Source: Spongiimicrobium salis
Lineage (GTDB): Bacteria; Bacteroidota; Bacteroidia; Flavobacteriales; Flavobacteriaceae
DNA: 64,000 nt
Assembly (NCBI RefSeq): GCF_043678055.1
Contig: NZ_JBHEQA010000004.1
Coordinates: 124,001-188,000, forward strand
Direction: 5' to 3'
The notes below the pieces were generated by a model. That model made no database searches. It saw only the letters and a list, made by a program, of their open reading frames with translations, and had not been told where the DNA came from. The translations under genes were made by a program, and so were the position numbers. Positions 16,750 through 25,472 of the stretch are shown one piece after another (the first letter of the stretch is position 1; the number at the start of each line of letters is the position of its first letter).

Positions 16750-17784
16750 TTACATTAAGATGCCTTTCTTGGAAGCTATTGCCGGAGGTAGATCAGTTTC
16801 CCCCAACATTTCCCTTAGATCTATTTCAATAGTCCTGCACAGGGAAAGCATAGGAATATCGTTGGCCATCCCCTGAAAAGGGTTTTCCGTATAATCCCCA
16901 ATAACCTCCATCATCACGTAAACCCACCCGATCAAAGCGGAAATAGGAATGGAGAGCCAAATCCCAAAATCAGGTAATTTCATTAATTCCGGTATCATAC
17001 TAAAGGGCAGTAACAGAATAAAAATACCTACAAAATACCTACTTATATTGGCATATTGCCTGGGTAATGGAAATTTTTTAATCCGTTCATTTTTGCCTTG
17101 CAAGGTGTAGAAGCTGGTCAAAATGCCCATCATTTCCATATGGCGGAAATCTTCAATAATACCCTGTTCCCTAAGTCCTCGCAGGTCCCTGGATTGCTCA
17201 TTGATAATTTGGGCAGCGGTATTGGCATGGTTGATCAATCGTTGATATTCTTCTTTGGGCAGAAACGATTGTAACTCTGTTCGCGTCACATCATCATCGA
17301 TCAGGCCAATGCCAAATTTTTTTTGATATTTCCGTGCCGTCCGAGCCGTATGCCCTCTTTGACTGATATGTTCCCAAGGCGTTGCTACTAAAAGTTGACT
17401 TCTATGGGCATACATCCAAGCAATATGTCGGTAAATCAATCGCTTTTTAATGGCCTGTATCTCTTTATCCGCAATCTTCTCTTCCGCAAACAGATTGCTA
17501 AGAAAGCCATCGACCATCATTCCCCATGAACGACTATCATTGACAATTCCTCCCCATATTTTGCGTGCCTCCCACATTCTGTCATAGGCCTGATTATTCT
17601 TGAACCCCACATAAAAGGCAACCGCGGTGCCAATAACGGATATGGGTAACCAAGGAATATATACATTGATGATTTTGAAATGATACAAGGTGGCAATTCC
17701 GCCCATAAAGACCAGTAGCCATAAGATATGGTGTCCGGACCACTTGATCAGTTTTACAACACTAATACTTTTGGTAACCATCAT
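16750..17784 (-). CDS. Bestrophin family protein (UPF0187)
   Basis: 344 residues; a Met one codon in is an alternative start. It is recognised by GFKNNQAYDRMWEARKIWGGIVNDSRSWG (residues ~58-88) after a hydrophobic segment, and by two further membrane segments near 240-300 with IGWVYVMMEVIGDYTENPFQ. Bacterial bestrophins are pentameric inner-membrane ion channels. The gene is 23 bases downstream of the molybdenum hydroxylase operon on the same strand, but a functional link is not evident. Confidence 0.88.
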   Translation of the reverse strand: MMVTKSISVVKLIKWSGHHILWLLVFMGGIATLYHFKIINVYIPWLPISVIGTAVAFYVGFKNNQAYDRMWEARKIWGGIVNDSRSWGMMVDGFLSNLFAEEKIADKEIQAIKKRLIYRHIAWMYAHRSQLLVATPWEHISQRGHTARTARKYQKKFGIGLIDDDVTRTELQSFLPKEEYQRLINHANTAAQIINEQSRDLRGLREQGIIEDFRHMEMMGILTSFYTLQGKNERIKKFPLPRQYANISRYFVGIFILLLPFSMIPELMKLPDFGIWLSIPISALIGWVYVMMEVIGDYTENPFQGMANDIPMLSLCRTIEIDLREMLGETDLPPAIASKKGILM

Positions 17785-17807
17785 AATTCCAAATCTAAGA
17801 AATATCT

Positions 17808-19958
17808 TTAACTTAAATGAAGTGGAAGTTCGGTTAATCGTACATTCTTCAGTCGTCTCACTGCATTGCCAATGGCAGCACCAATTGGTCCTAAGGGAGG
17901 CTCTCCTACAGGTAGGGGCCGATCTACCCCTTGTATAAGATGCACCTCAATATCCTTGGGAGCATGTTTCATCAAGGCCATATCATAGGGACCATAGATC
18001 GTGGGATATAATTGACCCTCTTCCACAGTCATCTTTTCAAACATAGATGCGCTGATTCCCATGATGATAGCGCCTTCACACTGGGCTTTTACCTGATCGG
18101 GATTTACGGCAATACCACAATCCATGACACAAGTGACCTTGTGTACTTTTATGTTTTTACCTTCTATGGACAGCTCCACCACCTGCGCACATGGTGTTCC
18201 TGCATCTGTGGATACCGCCAAGCCCATAGCTCTTCCGTTCACTGCTTTATCCCAATATCCTGATTTTTCCACAGCGGCCTTGATAACAGCTTTAAGTCGT
18301 TCTCCTTCCTCACTGGAATCGATTTGTTCCAAACGAAATTCCGCAGGATCTTTTCCGGATTTCAATGCCATCTCATCCATAAAACTCTCAATAGCAAAAG
18401 TATTCGCCAACAAGCCCAGGCTGCGCCACCAACTGGTGGCAAAAGGCAAGCTATTATGCCATTGTACCGCCCGTATATTTGCAATGCCGCTATATTGTAA
18501 TCTTCCACCTCGAATTGCCCCCATATCTGCGCCCAAAACACTGTGCAACACCGATGGAACCAATACCGAGCCGACGGCCACATTGCCACTGGCAAAATGG
18601 TGTTCCAGTCCTTCCAGCAATCCATCTTCATTCAATTTTCCTTTCATGATGTGATGCGTCGGCGGGCGGAACATATCGTGTTGAAATTCTTCTTTTCTCG
18701 AGAAAAAATATTTTACGGGCTTTTCTACTAGTTTTGACATCTTTGCCGCCCTAACGGCATGATCGGTATTCAATCGTCTTCCAAAGCCTCCTCCTAAATA
18801 GGTGGGAATAACATTGATATTTTCTGTCTTTAAGTCCAAGGCTTCCGCCACTTGCTTTTGGGTAATGCCCACGACTTGTGTGGAAAGGATAATGGTAGCA
18901 CTATCGCCATCCACATGGGCCACAACGCCATTGGGTTCAATCTGCGCATGGGCTCCAATGGGACTGGTAAAAGTCAATGAGACCACTTCTTCATCTTCGA
19001 CCTCCAAGGCACTCCCCTCTTTCTGGATGATCATCTCATTGCCTTTGCCTACTTGAATCATCTCCCGTATTTTTTCTTCGGTCCATTGTTGTGGAACATC
19101 CCACTGGACCTTCAATACCATTTTTGCCGCTTCTGCTTGGGCAAAAGTGGTCGCAACAACTCCGACCCAATCTTCCATTTCCACGATTTTCACCACTCCT
19201 GGCATTTTTTCGGCCGCTGCAGTATCGGCACTTTTAAAGCTGGCTCCAACATAAGGAGAACGTACCACGGCCGCGTATAACATCTCGGGCATTTCCGCAT
19301 CCATACCAAAAATGGGATCTCCAAAAACTTTTGCCTCAAGGTCTACCCTGGGTATAGGTTTTCCAATGAATTGATAATCTCCCATCGCCTTCAACTCAGG
19401 CGTGTCCGGCACTTCCCAATCCGTGACACCTTTGGCAATCTCGGCATAGGTCATACTTTTGGCTCCTCCGGAGACCACCCCTGCTTTGGTACTAAGTTCC
19501 GATACGGCAACCCCCATCTTTTTTCCCGCTTCAATTTTGAGCATTTCGCGCATGGTTGCGGCCATTTCACGTAAAGGCTCCCACAATTGTGCGATGGACA
19601 AACTTCCTCCCGTACTCAATCCATCCACTACTCCAGAGATTGTAGGTGCGGCTACTATCTGAATTTGTTCCATATTCACATCCAGTTCATCCGCAGCCAT
19701 CTGGGCAAGTCCTGTAAAAGTTCCTTGCCCCATCTCCATTTTGGGAGAATACAGGGTGATTTTATTATTCGCACCCACCTCAAACCATAGGTTGGGTTCT
19801 GTTCCTGTACCAGAATACGGAGCCACCAAAGAATCCATTACTCCAAATAGCGTTCTTCGTAGCGGGTTTCGAAACACATAGGTTCCAACAGCCAATACTC
19901 CAATGGTCCCTAATCCTCCCCGAACTAAAAATTTACGACGTGATAGTTTTTTTTCCAT
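17808..19958 (-). CDS. Xanthine dehydrogenase-family molybdopterin-binding subunit (isoquinoline 1-oxidoreductase beta-type)
   Basis: 716 residues with a twin-arginine signal (SRRKFLVRGGLGTIG, residues 5-19), so exported folded. MGQGTFTGLAQMAADEL, YLGGGFGRRLNTDHAVRAAKMS and the C-terminal PVGEPPLGPIGAAIGNA, with the catalytic Glu, are the molybdenum-cofactor blocks. This branch has Mo hydroxylases acting on aldehydes or N-heterocycles, with molybdopterin cytosine dinucleotide. It forms an operon with the [2Fe-2S] subunit (12 bases upstream) and a diheme cytochrome. No FAD subunit is seen, so electrons should leave via the cytochrome. The substrate is not readable. Confidence 0.9.
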   Translation of the reverse strand: MEKKLSRRKFLVRGGLGTIGVLAVGTYVFRNPLRRTLFGVMDSLVAPYSGTGTEPNLWFEVGANNKITLYSPKMEMGQGTFTGLAQMAADELDVNMEQIQIVAAPTISGVVDGLSTGGSLSIAQLWEPLREMAATMREMLKIEAGKKMGVAVSELSTKAGVVSGGAKSMTYAEIAKGVTDWEVPDTPELKAMGDYQFIGKPIPRVDLEAKVFGDPIFGMDAEMPEMLYAAVVRSPYVGASFKSADTAAAEKMPGVVKIVEMEDWVGVVATTFAQAEAAKMVLKVQWDVPQQWTEEKIREMIQVGKGNEMIIQKEGSALEVEDEEVVSLTFTSPIGAHAQIEPNGVVAHVDGDSATIILSTQVVGITQKQVAEALDLKTENINVIPTYLGGGFGRRLNTDHAVRAAKMSKLVEKPVKYFFSRKEEFQHDMFRPPTHHIMKGKLNEDGLLEGLEHHFASGNVAVGSVLVPSVLHSVLGADMGAIRGGRLQYSGIANIRAVQWHNSLPFATSWWRSLGLLANTFAIESFMDEMALKSGKDPAEFRLEQIDSSEEGERLKAVIKAAVEKSGYWDKAVNGRAMGLAVSTDAGTPCAQVVELSIEGKNIKVHKVTCVMDCGIAVNPDQVKAQCEGAIIMGISASMFEKMTVEEGQLYPTIYGPYDMALMKHAPKDIEVHLIQGVDRPLPVGEPPLGPIGAAIGNAVRRLKNVRLTELPLHLS

Positions 19959-19970
19959 ATCCTTCCTTTT

Positions 19971-20447
19971 TTAGTTCTCTTCAGTTTTCGGGCTCAAGGC
20001 TGCAGCTTTATGAATAGCCTTGCGCATTCTGTAATAGGTACCACAACGACACACATTGACAATATTTTTATCGATATCCTCATCTGTTGGGTTCGGATTT
20101 TCATTCAACAGCGCAGCAGTGGCCATCATAAAACCAGGTTGGCAATACCCACATTGGGGCACTACTTCCTCTATCCAGGCCTGTTGTACTGGATGGGGCT
20201 CCTCCCTTGTTCCCAAACCTTCAATGGTTGTAATATGTTTGCCTTCAGCAAATTTGGCGGCATAGGAACAAGAACGAACTGCTTGCCCATTAACATGTAA
20301 GGTACAGGCGCCACACGCAGCTTTCCCACAACCAAATTTTGTTCCCTTTAAATCTAACATATCCCGGACCACCCATAATAAAGGCGTATTTCCGTCATCG
20401 ATATCAATAGTTTGCGCTATTCCGTTTATTGTAAATGAAATTTTCAT
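19971..20447 (-). CDS. [2Fe-2S] subunit of the molybdenum hydroxylase (isoquinoline 1-oxidoreductase alpha-type)
   Basis: 158 residues from the ATG at 20447 (MKISFTINGIAQTIDID); a longer frame to 20483 adds twelve unlikely residues. The N-terminal plant-type ferredoxin fold has FGCGKAACGACTLHV plus SC for the first cluster. The C-terminal four-helix part has CGYCQPGFMM and VCRCGTYYRMRKAI for the second. It carries electrons from the Mo centre. It has no signal of its own, so it is probably exported together with the Tat-tagged large subunit. Confidence 0.92.
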   Translation of the reverse strand: MKISFTINGIAQTIDIDDGNTPLLWVVRDMLDLKGTKFGCGKAACGACTLHVNGQAVRSCSYAAKFAEGKHITTIEGLGTREEPHPVQQAWIEEVVPQCGYCQPGFMMATAALLNENPNPTDEDIDKNIVNVCRCGTYYRMRKAIHKAAALSPKTEEN

Positions 20448-20495
20448 ATGCGTTTTATTCTGACCACTTTTATGTTGTAGCATTTCTGTTATTAG

Positions 20496-21113
20496 TTAAT
20501 GTGTCGGAATTACCGCCCCATCCTCGAACCATTGTTCCACCGCCTCTATATATTCATCCAAGGGCACCGGGGGCTTTTCTCGCGGAGCACCACTAGCATC
20601 TACGCCAGGGTTCCAAGCCCATAACACCAATTCATGTTCCGTTAAATGGTGCAGGGTCTCTTCAGGACTGCGCCCTCCATTTCTTGCTGGATCCATTATG
20701 GATTCGGCTATTTCGATACGCGATAATCCTTCCCAAAACATTTGTGGGGGTGCCAAACTCCATTCTGGGGCTCCGGGAACCCCTGAAAAAGCATTGTTTT
20801 CATCCTGATGACAGGTGACACATCGGGTGGCCTCATACCCCAAATTGGCTGTCCCCCTGGAAACTCCAAAATAATGGGGATGACTGTCTTCTCCTTGTTT
20901 TGGGACATTGTCATTGGGGTGACAGTTCACACAGCGTTTATGCGTCAGTACGTCCATCATTTTATTAAAGTTTTCGGCATTGGCCGAAGAAGTGGTTTTC
21001 TCCTCCAAAGGGAGGTAAACATCTTTTGTTCCTTTATAATTTGCCGCAAGGAGGACACCTCCTATGAAACATAGCGGGAATATCCTTAAGAACATCTTTT
21101 TCTTAATTTCCAT
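20496..21113 (-). CDS. Diheme c-type cytochrome of the molybdenum hydroxylase operon
   Basis: 205 residues with a membrane/export segment at the N-terminus (FLRIFPLCFIGGVLLAA). Two CxxCH heme sites are present: CVNCH near residue 61 and CVTCH near 98. The C-terminal part is rich in Trp and Pro (EWSLAPPQMFWEGLS). It is the first gene of the operon, 48 bases before the [2Fe-2S] subunit, and is the likely electron acceptor linking the periplasmic Mo enzyme to respiration. Acetic-acid-bacterium aldehyde dehydrogenases have a comparable three-part make-up. Confidence 0.85.
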   Translation of the reverse strand: MEIKKKMFLRIFPLCFIGGVLLAANYKGTKDVYLPLEEKTTSSANAENFNKMMDVLTHKRCVNCHPNDNVPKQGEDSHPHYFGVSRGTANLGYEATRCVTCHQDENNAFSGVPGAPEWSLAPPQMFWEGLSRIEIAESIMDPARNGGRSPEETLHHLTEHELVLWAWNPGVDASGAPREKPPVPLDEYIEAVEQWFEDGAVIPTH

Positions 21114-21207
21114 GGTTTGGTCGATTAACGATCTTTATAAAATTACACTAAAATAATATTGTTTACTTGTTCAAAAATGTCAAAAAACAATATCCAATGC
21201 CATAATG

Positions 21208-22038
21208 CTACAAATTCTTGTAAAATTGGGAAGGTGTTATGGCAAACTTCTTTTTGAATGCCCTACTGAAATGTGCCAAATCCTCAAATCCAGATTCAAG
21301 GTATACTTGGGAAGGCCGCAGTTTATTTTTCTCCATTAATTGACGCGCGTGATACAAGCGTTTTTTCATGATCCAACGATGTGGCGTATCATTAAAGATC
21401 GCCTTAAAATCCCTACGAAAGGTAGACAAACTCCTTCCCGATTGCTTCGCCAGCCATTCCAGTTTCGCTGGATACAGAAAATTATGATGCATTAGTTTAT
21501 CCAGATCGGCACGTTCGCCATTTGAAAATTCCCTAAACATGTTCAAAATATTGGTATCCGCTTCGGCCAATGCCCGCAACGCTTCCAAGGTTTTCAGGCT
21601 TACAACTCCTGCATCCATATTGCCGCCTTCCTCAATATGAACGATTAAAGATTTCATAAGTTCTATAAGTTTTGGTGTGGGTGGCACCGCAAAAAATTGG
21701 CCGAATAGTCCCATCTTATTCTTTGGAAACTTAATCTGATGAATCACTTTGCGTATAAAGGTATTGGTGAGTCCAAACATATAGATTTTCGCCTCTCCTT
21801 CTTCCTCGGTCCATGTTTTAAAAATAGTGGCTTCGGTATATTTTTTCACAATTCCGAAAGTTCCCCTAGGGATTTCGTACCTATGGGTACTGGTATGTAT
21901 ATGAAATACTCCTTTCTCCACAAATAACAACATGGTACTGGGCAGGTATACCTCCATGACCTGATCGGAAACGGTCTCACAAGAAGCAGCAATTTGCAAT
22001 TCTCCAGATAGGATATATTGTATGCGATGTTCCTCCAT
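21208..22038 (-). CDS. AraC family transcriptional regulator
   Basis: 276 residues: an N-terminal sensor (EVYLPSTMLLFVEKGVFHIH, a cupin-like region) and a C-terminal AraC DNA-binding domain (~175-275) with LEWLAKQSGRSLSTFRRDF and PSQVYLESGFEDLAHFSRAF, ending ITPSQFYKNL. It lies 94 bases upstream of the molybdenum hydroxylase operon on the same strand and is its likely regulator by position. Its own promoter element ends 4 bases before the ATG. Confidence 0.9.
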   Translation of the reverse strand: MEEHRIQYILSGELQIAASCETVSDQVMEVYLPSTMLLFVEKGVFHIHTSTHRYEIPRGTFGIVKKYTEATIFKTWTEEEGEAKIYMFGLTNTFIRKVIHQIKFPKNKMGLFGQFFAVPPTPKLIELMKSLIVHIEEGGNMDAGVVSLKTLEALRALAEADTNILNMFREFSNGERADLDKLMHHNFLYPAKLEWLAKQSGRSLSTFRRDFKAIFNDTPHRWIMKKRLYHARQLMEKNKLRPSQVYLESGFEDLAHFSRAFKKKFAITPSQFYKNL

Positions 22039-22042
22039 ACTA

Positions 22043-22050
22043 CAAATGTA
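22043..22050 (-). promoter_or_regulatory. -10 element of the araC gene, 4 nt from the ATG
   Basis: Minus-strand TACATTTG fits TAnnTTTG exactly and is separated from the ATG (22038-22036) by four bases, implying a leaderless or nearly leaderless message. Confidence 0.55.
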
Positions 22051-22071
22051 ACATACAAAAAATGCTTATTG

Positions 22072-22090
22072 CTTGACTAAAAAAGTCAAG
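22072..22090. promoter_or_regulatory. Inverted repeat upstream of the araC gene
   Basis: CTTGACT and AGTCAAG flank five A residues, about 20-40 bases 5' of the araC -10 element. The size fits a regulator-binding dyad. There is no T-tract, so a terminator is unlikely. Confidence 0.45.
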
Positions 22091-22202
22091 TTTCACGGCA
22101 GCATACTATTATTTTAACTTTTTTTTACATCCTTAATTCTTGATTGTTAGTAGGGTATTGTGTTATGTTAGCTGTTTAAGTATAAACACAAACAAACAAG
22201 TA

Positions 22203-22358
22203 ATGGTCATGAGTAATGATTCAGAAAGTGATTCTCGGCAAAATCGAAATCTTATTCCATCTACAAAATTGGTTTTCGTTAAAGGAAATCAGGTTTATCT
22301 AAAAGAAGGGGCCAACGAATGGCATCCTATTAATTTTCATTGGACTCCTGCCATCTAA
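22203..22358 (+). CDS. Possible small hypothetical protein
   Basis: An ATG at 22203 opens a 51-residue frame (MVMSNDSESDSRQNRN...), with another ATG at 22209 and a longer frame back to 22140. The C-terminal half has strand-like character (KLVFVKGNQVYLKEGANEW), but no family is recognised. It occupies a 500-base gap between divergent genes. Base composition and readable protein character are the only support. Confidence 0.35.
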   Translation: MVMSNDSESDSRQNRNLIPSTKLVFVKGNQVYLKEGANEWHPINFHWTPAI

Positions 22359-22555
22359 AGATGTCCATTTTTTTGAGGAATCGTATGAATACGATAAGGT
22401 GTTGTTCTTGTAGCACACGCTCCAAATCCTGTTTTCAACTTATTTTGTAGCAGGTATTTTATGTTATTCCCTGCGATTTAAGTTTATTTCATACTTTAGG
22501 CACAATTTTATTGACCAATATCCGTACTTCATCATTTTTAGCCTAAAACGTAGGT

Positions 22556-23392
22556 ATGCGCACCAAAATTTATTTCATAGCTGGACTATTTCTCATTTTT
22601 TCCTCTTGCAGAAAAGAGAACGGCCCTATTTCCTTTGATTATGGCGCTAAAAATGATTCTGCCGTTTTTTATTTTAATAAGGGCTGGGAACATATTATGG
22701 ATTACGGGCAGTGGACGTTATCCGAGCGCGCATTTCGAAAAGCCGTCTCCTTTGACTCCACCTTCCTGATCGGAAAAAGTCTTGTAGGCAAGATTACCCA
22801 AAATCTTGAAGAACGGATGCAACTCTCACAGGATTTAGAGCTACAAAAACATAGCTTGTCCCATGACAATTTGCTCCTTATGGAGATTAGCCTTACCACC
22901 ATAAAACTCATGAATGCCCGAGACCAGCAGCAAGTTTTGAAACCTGAGTTTTTCACAGACTTTAGAAATATAGGGGAACACAATTACCGGCAGTTTGTGC
23001 ACAAATATCCTCATGAAAGTTACATGAAGGCAGAATACATTGAATTTTTACATGCCCAACACGGACCAGAATTAGCCCTGGATTCTCTACAACTACTCAC
23101 TTCCGAAAAACAAAAAACACTACCTTTCTTTATCAGTTATACCGCGGTTTTGGAATCTGAATTAGGGTGGCATACCGAAGCTTTAGAGAAGGCGGCATTC
23201 TTGGAGAAAACCATCAATAACCCCAAGGTTCCCGCACCTCATATGCTCTATGCACAAATTTATGCGGACATGGATAGTTTGTCCCTTGCCAAAACTTATT
23301 TGGATAAGGTCATTGCCTTGGATCCCAATCATAGTATTGCCCAACGCCTAAACGAAAATATAACCACTAAACTTGAATCGCTCTCAAAATGA
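22556..23392 (+). CDS. TPR-like lipoprotein
   Basis: 278 residues. The N-terminus MRTKIYFIAGLFLIFSSC is a lipoprotein signal with lipid Cys at 18. The rest is helical with TPR-like repeats, most clearly HMLYAQIYADMDSLSLAKTYLDKVIALDPNHSIAQRL near the C-terminus and SERAFRKAVSFDSTF near residues 58-72. A protein-interaction role at the envelope is plausible but no partner is known. It overlaps the Crp-type gene by ATGA (23389-23392), so the two are translated together. Confidence 0.8.
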   Translation: MRTKIYFIAGLFLIFSSCRKENGPISFDYGAKNDSAVFYFNKGWEHIMDYGQWTLSERAFRKAVSFDSTFLIGKSLVGKITQNLEERMQLSQDLELQKHSLSHDNLLLMEISLTTIKLMNARDQQQVLKPEFFTDFRNIGEHNYRQFVHKYPHESYMKAEYIEFLHAQHGPELALDSLQLLTSEKQKTLPFFISYTAVLESELGWHTEALEKAAFLEKTINNPKVPAPHMLYAQIYADMDSLSLAKTYLDKVIALDPNHSIAQRLNENITTKLESLSK

Positions 23393-23955
23393 ACGCGTAT
23401 TTTTCTAAATTTTTGCATAAGGCCGGAAATTATACGGAACAGGAGTTAGACCTATTGAGGACCGAGCTTCAATTACGGACTTTACAGAAAGATGATCGAT
23501 TATTGACCCAGGGTGAAATTTGTTCCTCCCTGTCTTTTATACTTCAAGGAGCGGCCTATCACTATACGCTAGACCATGACAATGAAAAAGCTATTATTGA
23601 ATTGAGCGTCCCTGGCGATTGGATCATCAATCACAAGAGTTTTACTGGCCGAAAACCTTCTGAATATATGATCCAATGCAGCGAAATCACCACAATTTAT
23701 ACCTTATCCATTGATGCCATTCACAAACTCATTGCCGCATCACAATCTTTTCTTCAATTGGGCAAGGTCTTGGAAGAAGCCGTATCCCGACTTGCCTTTT
23801 TTGACCATGATTATACTCCTGATAAAAAATACCTCCATCTTTTAGAACATCGGCCCGAATTATTCCAAAAATTCTCTCAGAAGACAATTGCTTCTTATCT
23901 TAAAGTGACCCCAGAAACCTTAAGTCGCGTACGAAAACGTTTTTCAAAAACATAG
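23389..23955 (+). CDS. Crp/Fnr family transcriptional regulator
   Basis: 188 residues: an N-terminal cyclic-nucleotide-binding fold (residues ~20-120, with LLTQGEICSSLSFILQGAAYHY and VPGDWIINHKSF) and a short C-terminal helix-turn-helix (KTIASYLKVTPETLSRVRKRF). This is the typical short Crp-like regulator of Bacteroidota. cAMP binding cannot be assumed, as the phosphate-binding Arg motif is not evident. Coupled by overlap to the upstream TPR lipoprotein. Confidence 0.88.
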   Translation: MNAYFSKFLHKAGNYTEQELDLLRTELQLRTLQKDDRLLTQGEICSSLSFILQGAAYHYTLDHDNEKAIIELSVPGDWIINHKSFTGRKPSEYMIQCSEITTIYTLSIDAIHKLIAASQSFLQLGKVLEEAVSRLAFFDHDYTPDKKYLHLLEHRPELFQKFSQKTIASYLKVTPETLSRVRKRFSKT

Positions 23956-24033
23956 CGTATTTCTTGATTTCGATCAAGTGCCATTTCTAGTATAATGACG
24001 GATCTTTGAGATTCAAAATTAACTGGAACAACC

Positions 24034-24681
24034 ATGGAAAAACACAACTACAAAAGTACGGGAGTGGCACTTTTATTAGGTGCCTTACTCATTATAGCCA
24101 CCATGACATTACATCCATCAGGAGGTAGCATGGAGCACATTATTGCCATTTCGCGAATCATTACGATTTCCCATGGGATGGCCATAGCATGCCTTCCCCT
24201 ACTGGTATTTGGCTTTTATGGATTAACTCAAGAGCTTATGGATTCTGGAAAGCTATCTGTTTTAGCGCTCATCATCATTACTTTTGGCCTTATTGCAGCC
24301 TTATTCGCCGCACTGTTCAATGGCTTGGCACTTCCTTTCTTTTTAACACACTATACCGATAATCTTTCGGAGTATAAAGACATTTTACACCCCATTACCA
24401 CATTTAGCTTTTCGATCAACAAAGCTTTGGATTATATCTTCATTGCGGCCAGCTGTCTTGCTATTTCCATATATTCGGTACTTATGCTTAAATCGGTCAT
24501 CTTTCCCAAATGGCTTGGTTATTTTGGGATTTCCTTATTCATTTTTGTTATTATTGGAGTATTGACGGGATTTGTGTTTACCAATTTAACAGGATTTCGC
24601 ATATTTACTTTTAGTCTTGCCGCTTGGGTACTATCCGCAGCTATACTACAAATTAAAACTAGAAAGCATGAATACGAATAA
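24034..24681 (+). CDS. Integral membrane protein of unknown function
   Basis: 215 residues with about six hydrophobic segments, the first at ~10-30 (VALLLGALLIIATMTLHPSGG), then ~45-65, ~75-100, ~130-150, ~157-180 and ~185-205. No family is recognised with confidence. Its last 14 bases overlap the start of a methyltransferase gene, so the pair is probably one transcript. Confidence 0.75.
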   Translation: MEKHNYKSTGVALLLGALLIIATMTLHPSGGSMEHIIAISRIITISHGMAIACLPLLVFGFYGLTQELMDSGKLSVLALIIITFGLIAALFAALFNGLALPFFLTHYTDNLSEYKDILHPITTFSFSINKALDYIFIAASCLAISIYSVLMLKSVIFPKWLGYFGISLFIFVIIGVLTGFVFTNLTGFRIFTFSLAAWVLSAAILQIKTRKHEYE

Positions 24682-25384
24682 AATCAGGGAAGCTTATGAA
24701 GATTTGGCGGATAGTTACAATGCCTTGATAGACCATAAACCGCATAATGCTTACTACGACCGTCCCAACACGCTCCGTTTGATGGGTGCCGTTGACGGCA
24801 AAAAAATCTTGGATGCAGCCTGTGGGCCAGGAAAGTATGCCGAAATCCTAAAATCCAAAGGAGCCGAAGTCATAGGTTTTGACAACAGCGAACGAATGAT
24901 TTCCTTGGCAAAAAAAAGAAACAAGGATACGAGTTCATTTTTTGTACATAATTTGGAAAACCCTCTTCATATGTTCAAAAATGGATCTTTTGATATGGTA
25001 TTGTGTGCACTGGCCATGCATTACATAGAAGATTGGAATACCACCATACAAGAGTTTCATCGCGTTTTAAGGCCAAACGGAAGTTTGGTATTATCCATAG
25101 AACATCCCTTCTTTGAGTATCTGTATTTTAAATCTCAAGTCTATTTTAATACAGAGCCTGTTCAATGTACTTGGTCTGGCTTTGGGAAACCCATCACCAT
25201 GCACAGTTTCAGAAGACCTCTAAGTGCGTGCATTGCCCCTTTGACCTCCAATGGTTTTTATATTGATCAATTGATTGAGCCTAAACCTGTAGCTGCATTT
25301 GAGAAGTTGGATCCCAGGCACTATAAAGAATTGAATGAGTTCCCGGCTTTTATGTGCATCAAAGCTGTTCGAAAACCATGGTAA
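24668..25384 (+). CDS. Class I SAM-dependent methyltransferase
   Basis: 238 residues from the ATG at 24668 (MNTNKIREAYEDLADSYN). Motif I ILDAACGPGKYAEIL lies at residues ~41-55, the acidic end of strand 2 is GFDNSERM, and the motif IV region is FDMVLCALAMHYIEDW. A Rossmann-fold methyltransferase of the Methyltransf_11/25 type is secure. The substrate, whether small molecule or lipid, is unknown. An upstream in-frame extension lies inside the membrane-protein gene and is discounted. Confidence 0.88.
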   Translation: MNTNKIREAYEDLADSYNALIDHKPHNAYYDRPNTLRLMGAVDGKKILDAACGPGKYAEILKSKGAEVIGFDNSERMISLAKKRNKDTSSFFVHNLENPLHMFKNGSFDMVLCALAMHYIEDWNTTIQEFHRVLRPNGSLVLSIEHPFFEYLYFKSQVYFNTEPVQCTWSGFGKPITMHSFRRPLSACIAPLTSNGFYIDQLIEPKPVAAFEKLDPRHYKELNEFPAFMCIKAVRKPW

Positions 25385-25472
25385 AAGAACAGTGCATGTT
25401 CAAGACAAGTTCGTACAAATTTGCTTTTTATATATTTATAAATCATTTCTTTAATGCTTTATACTTCTGGGG

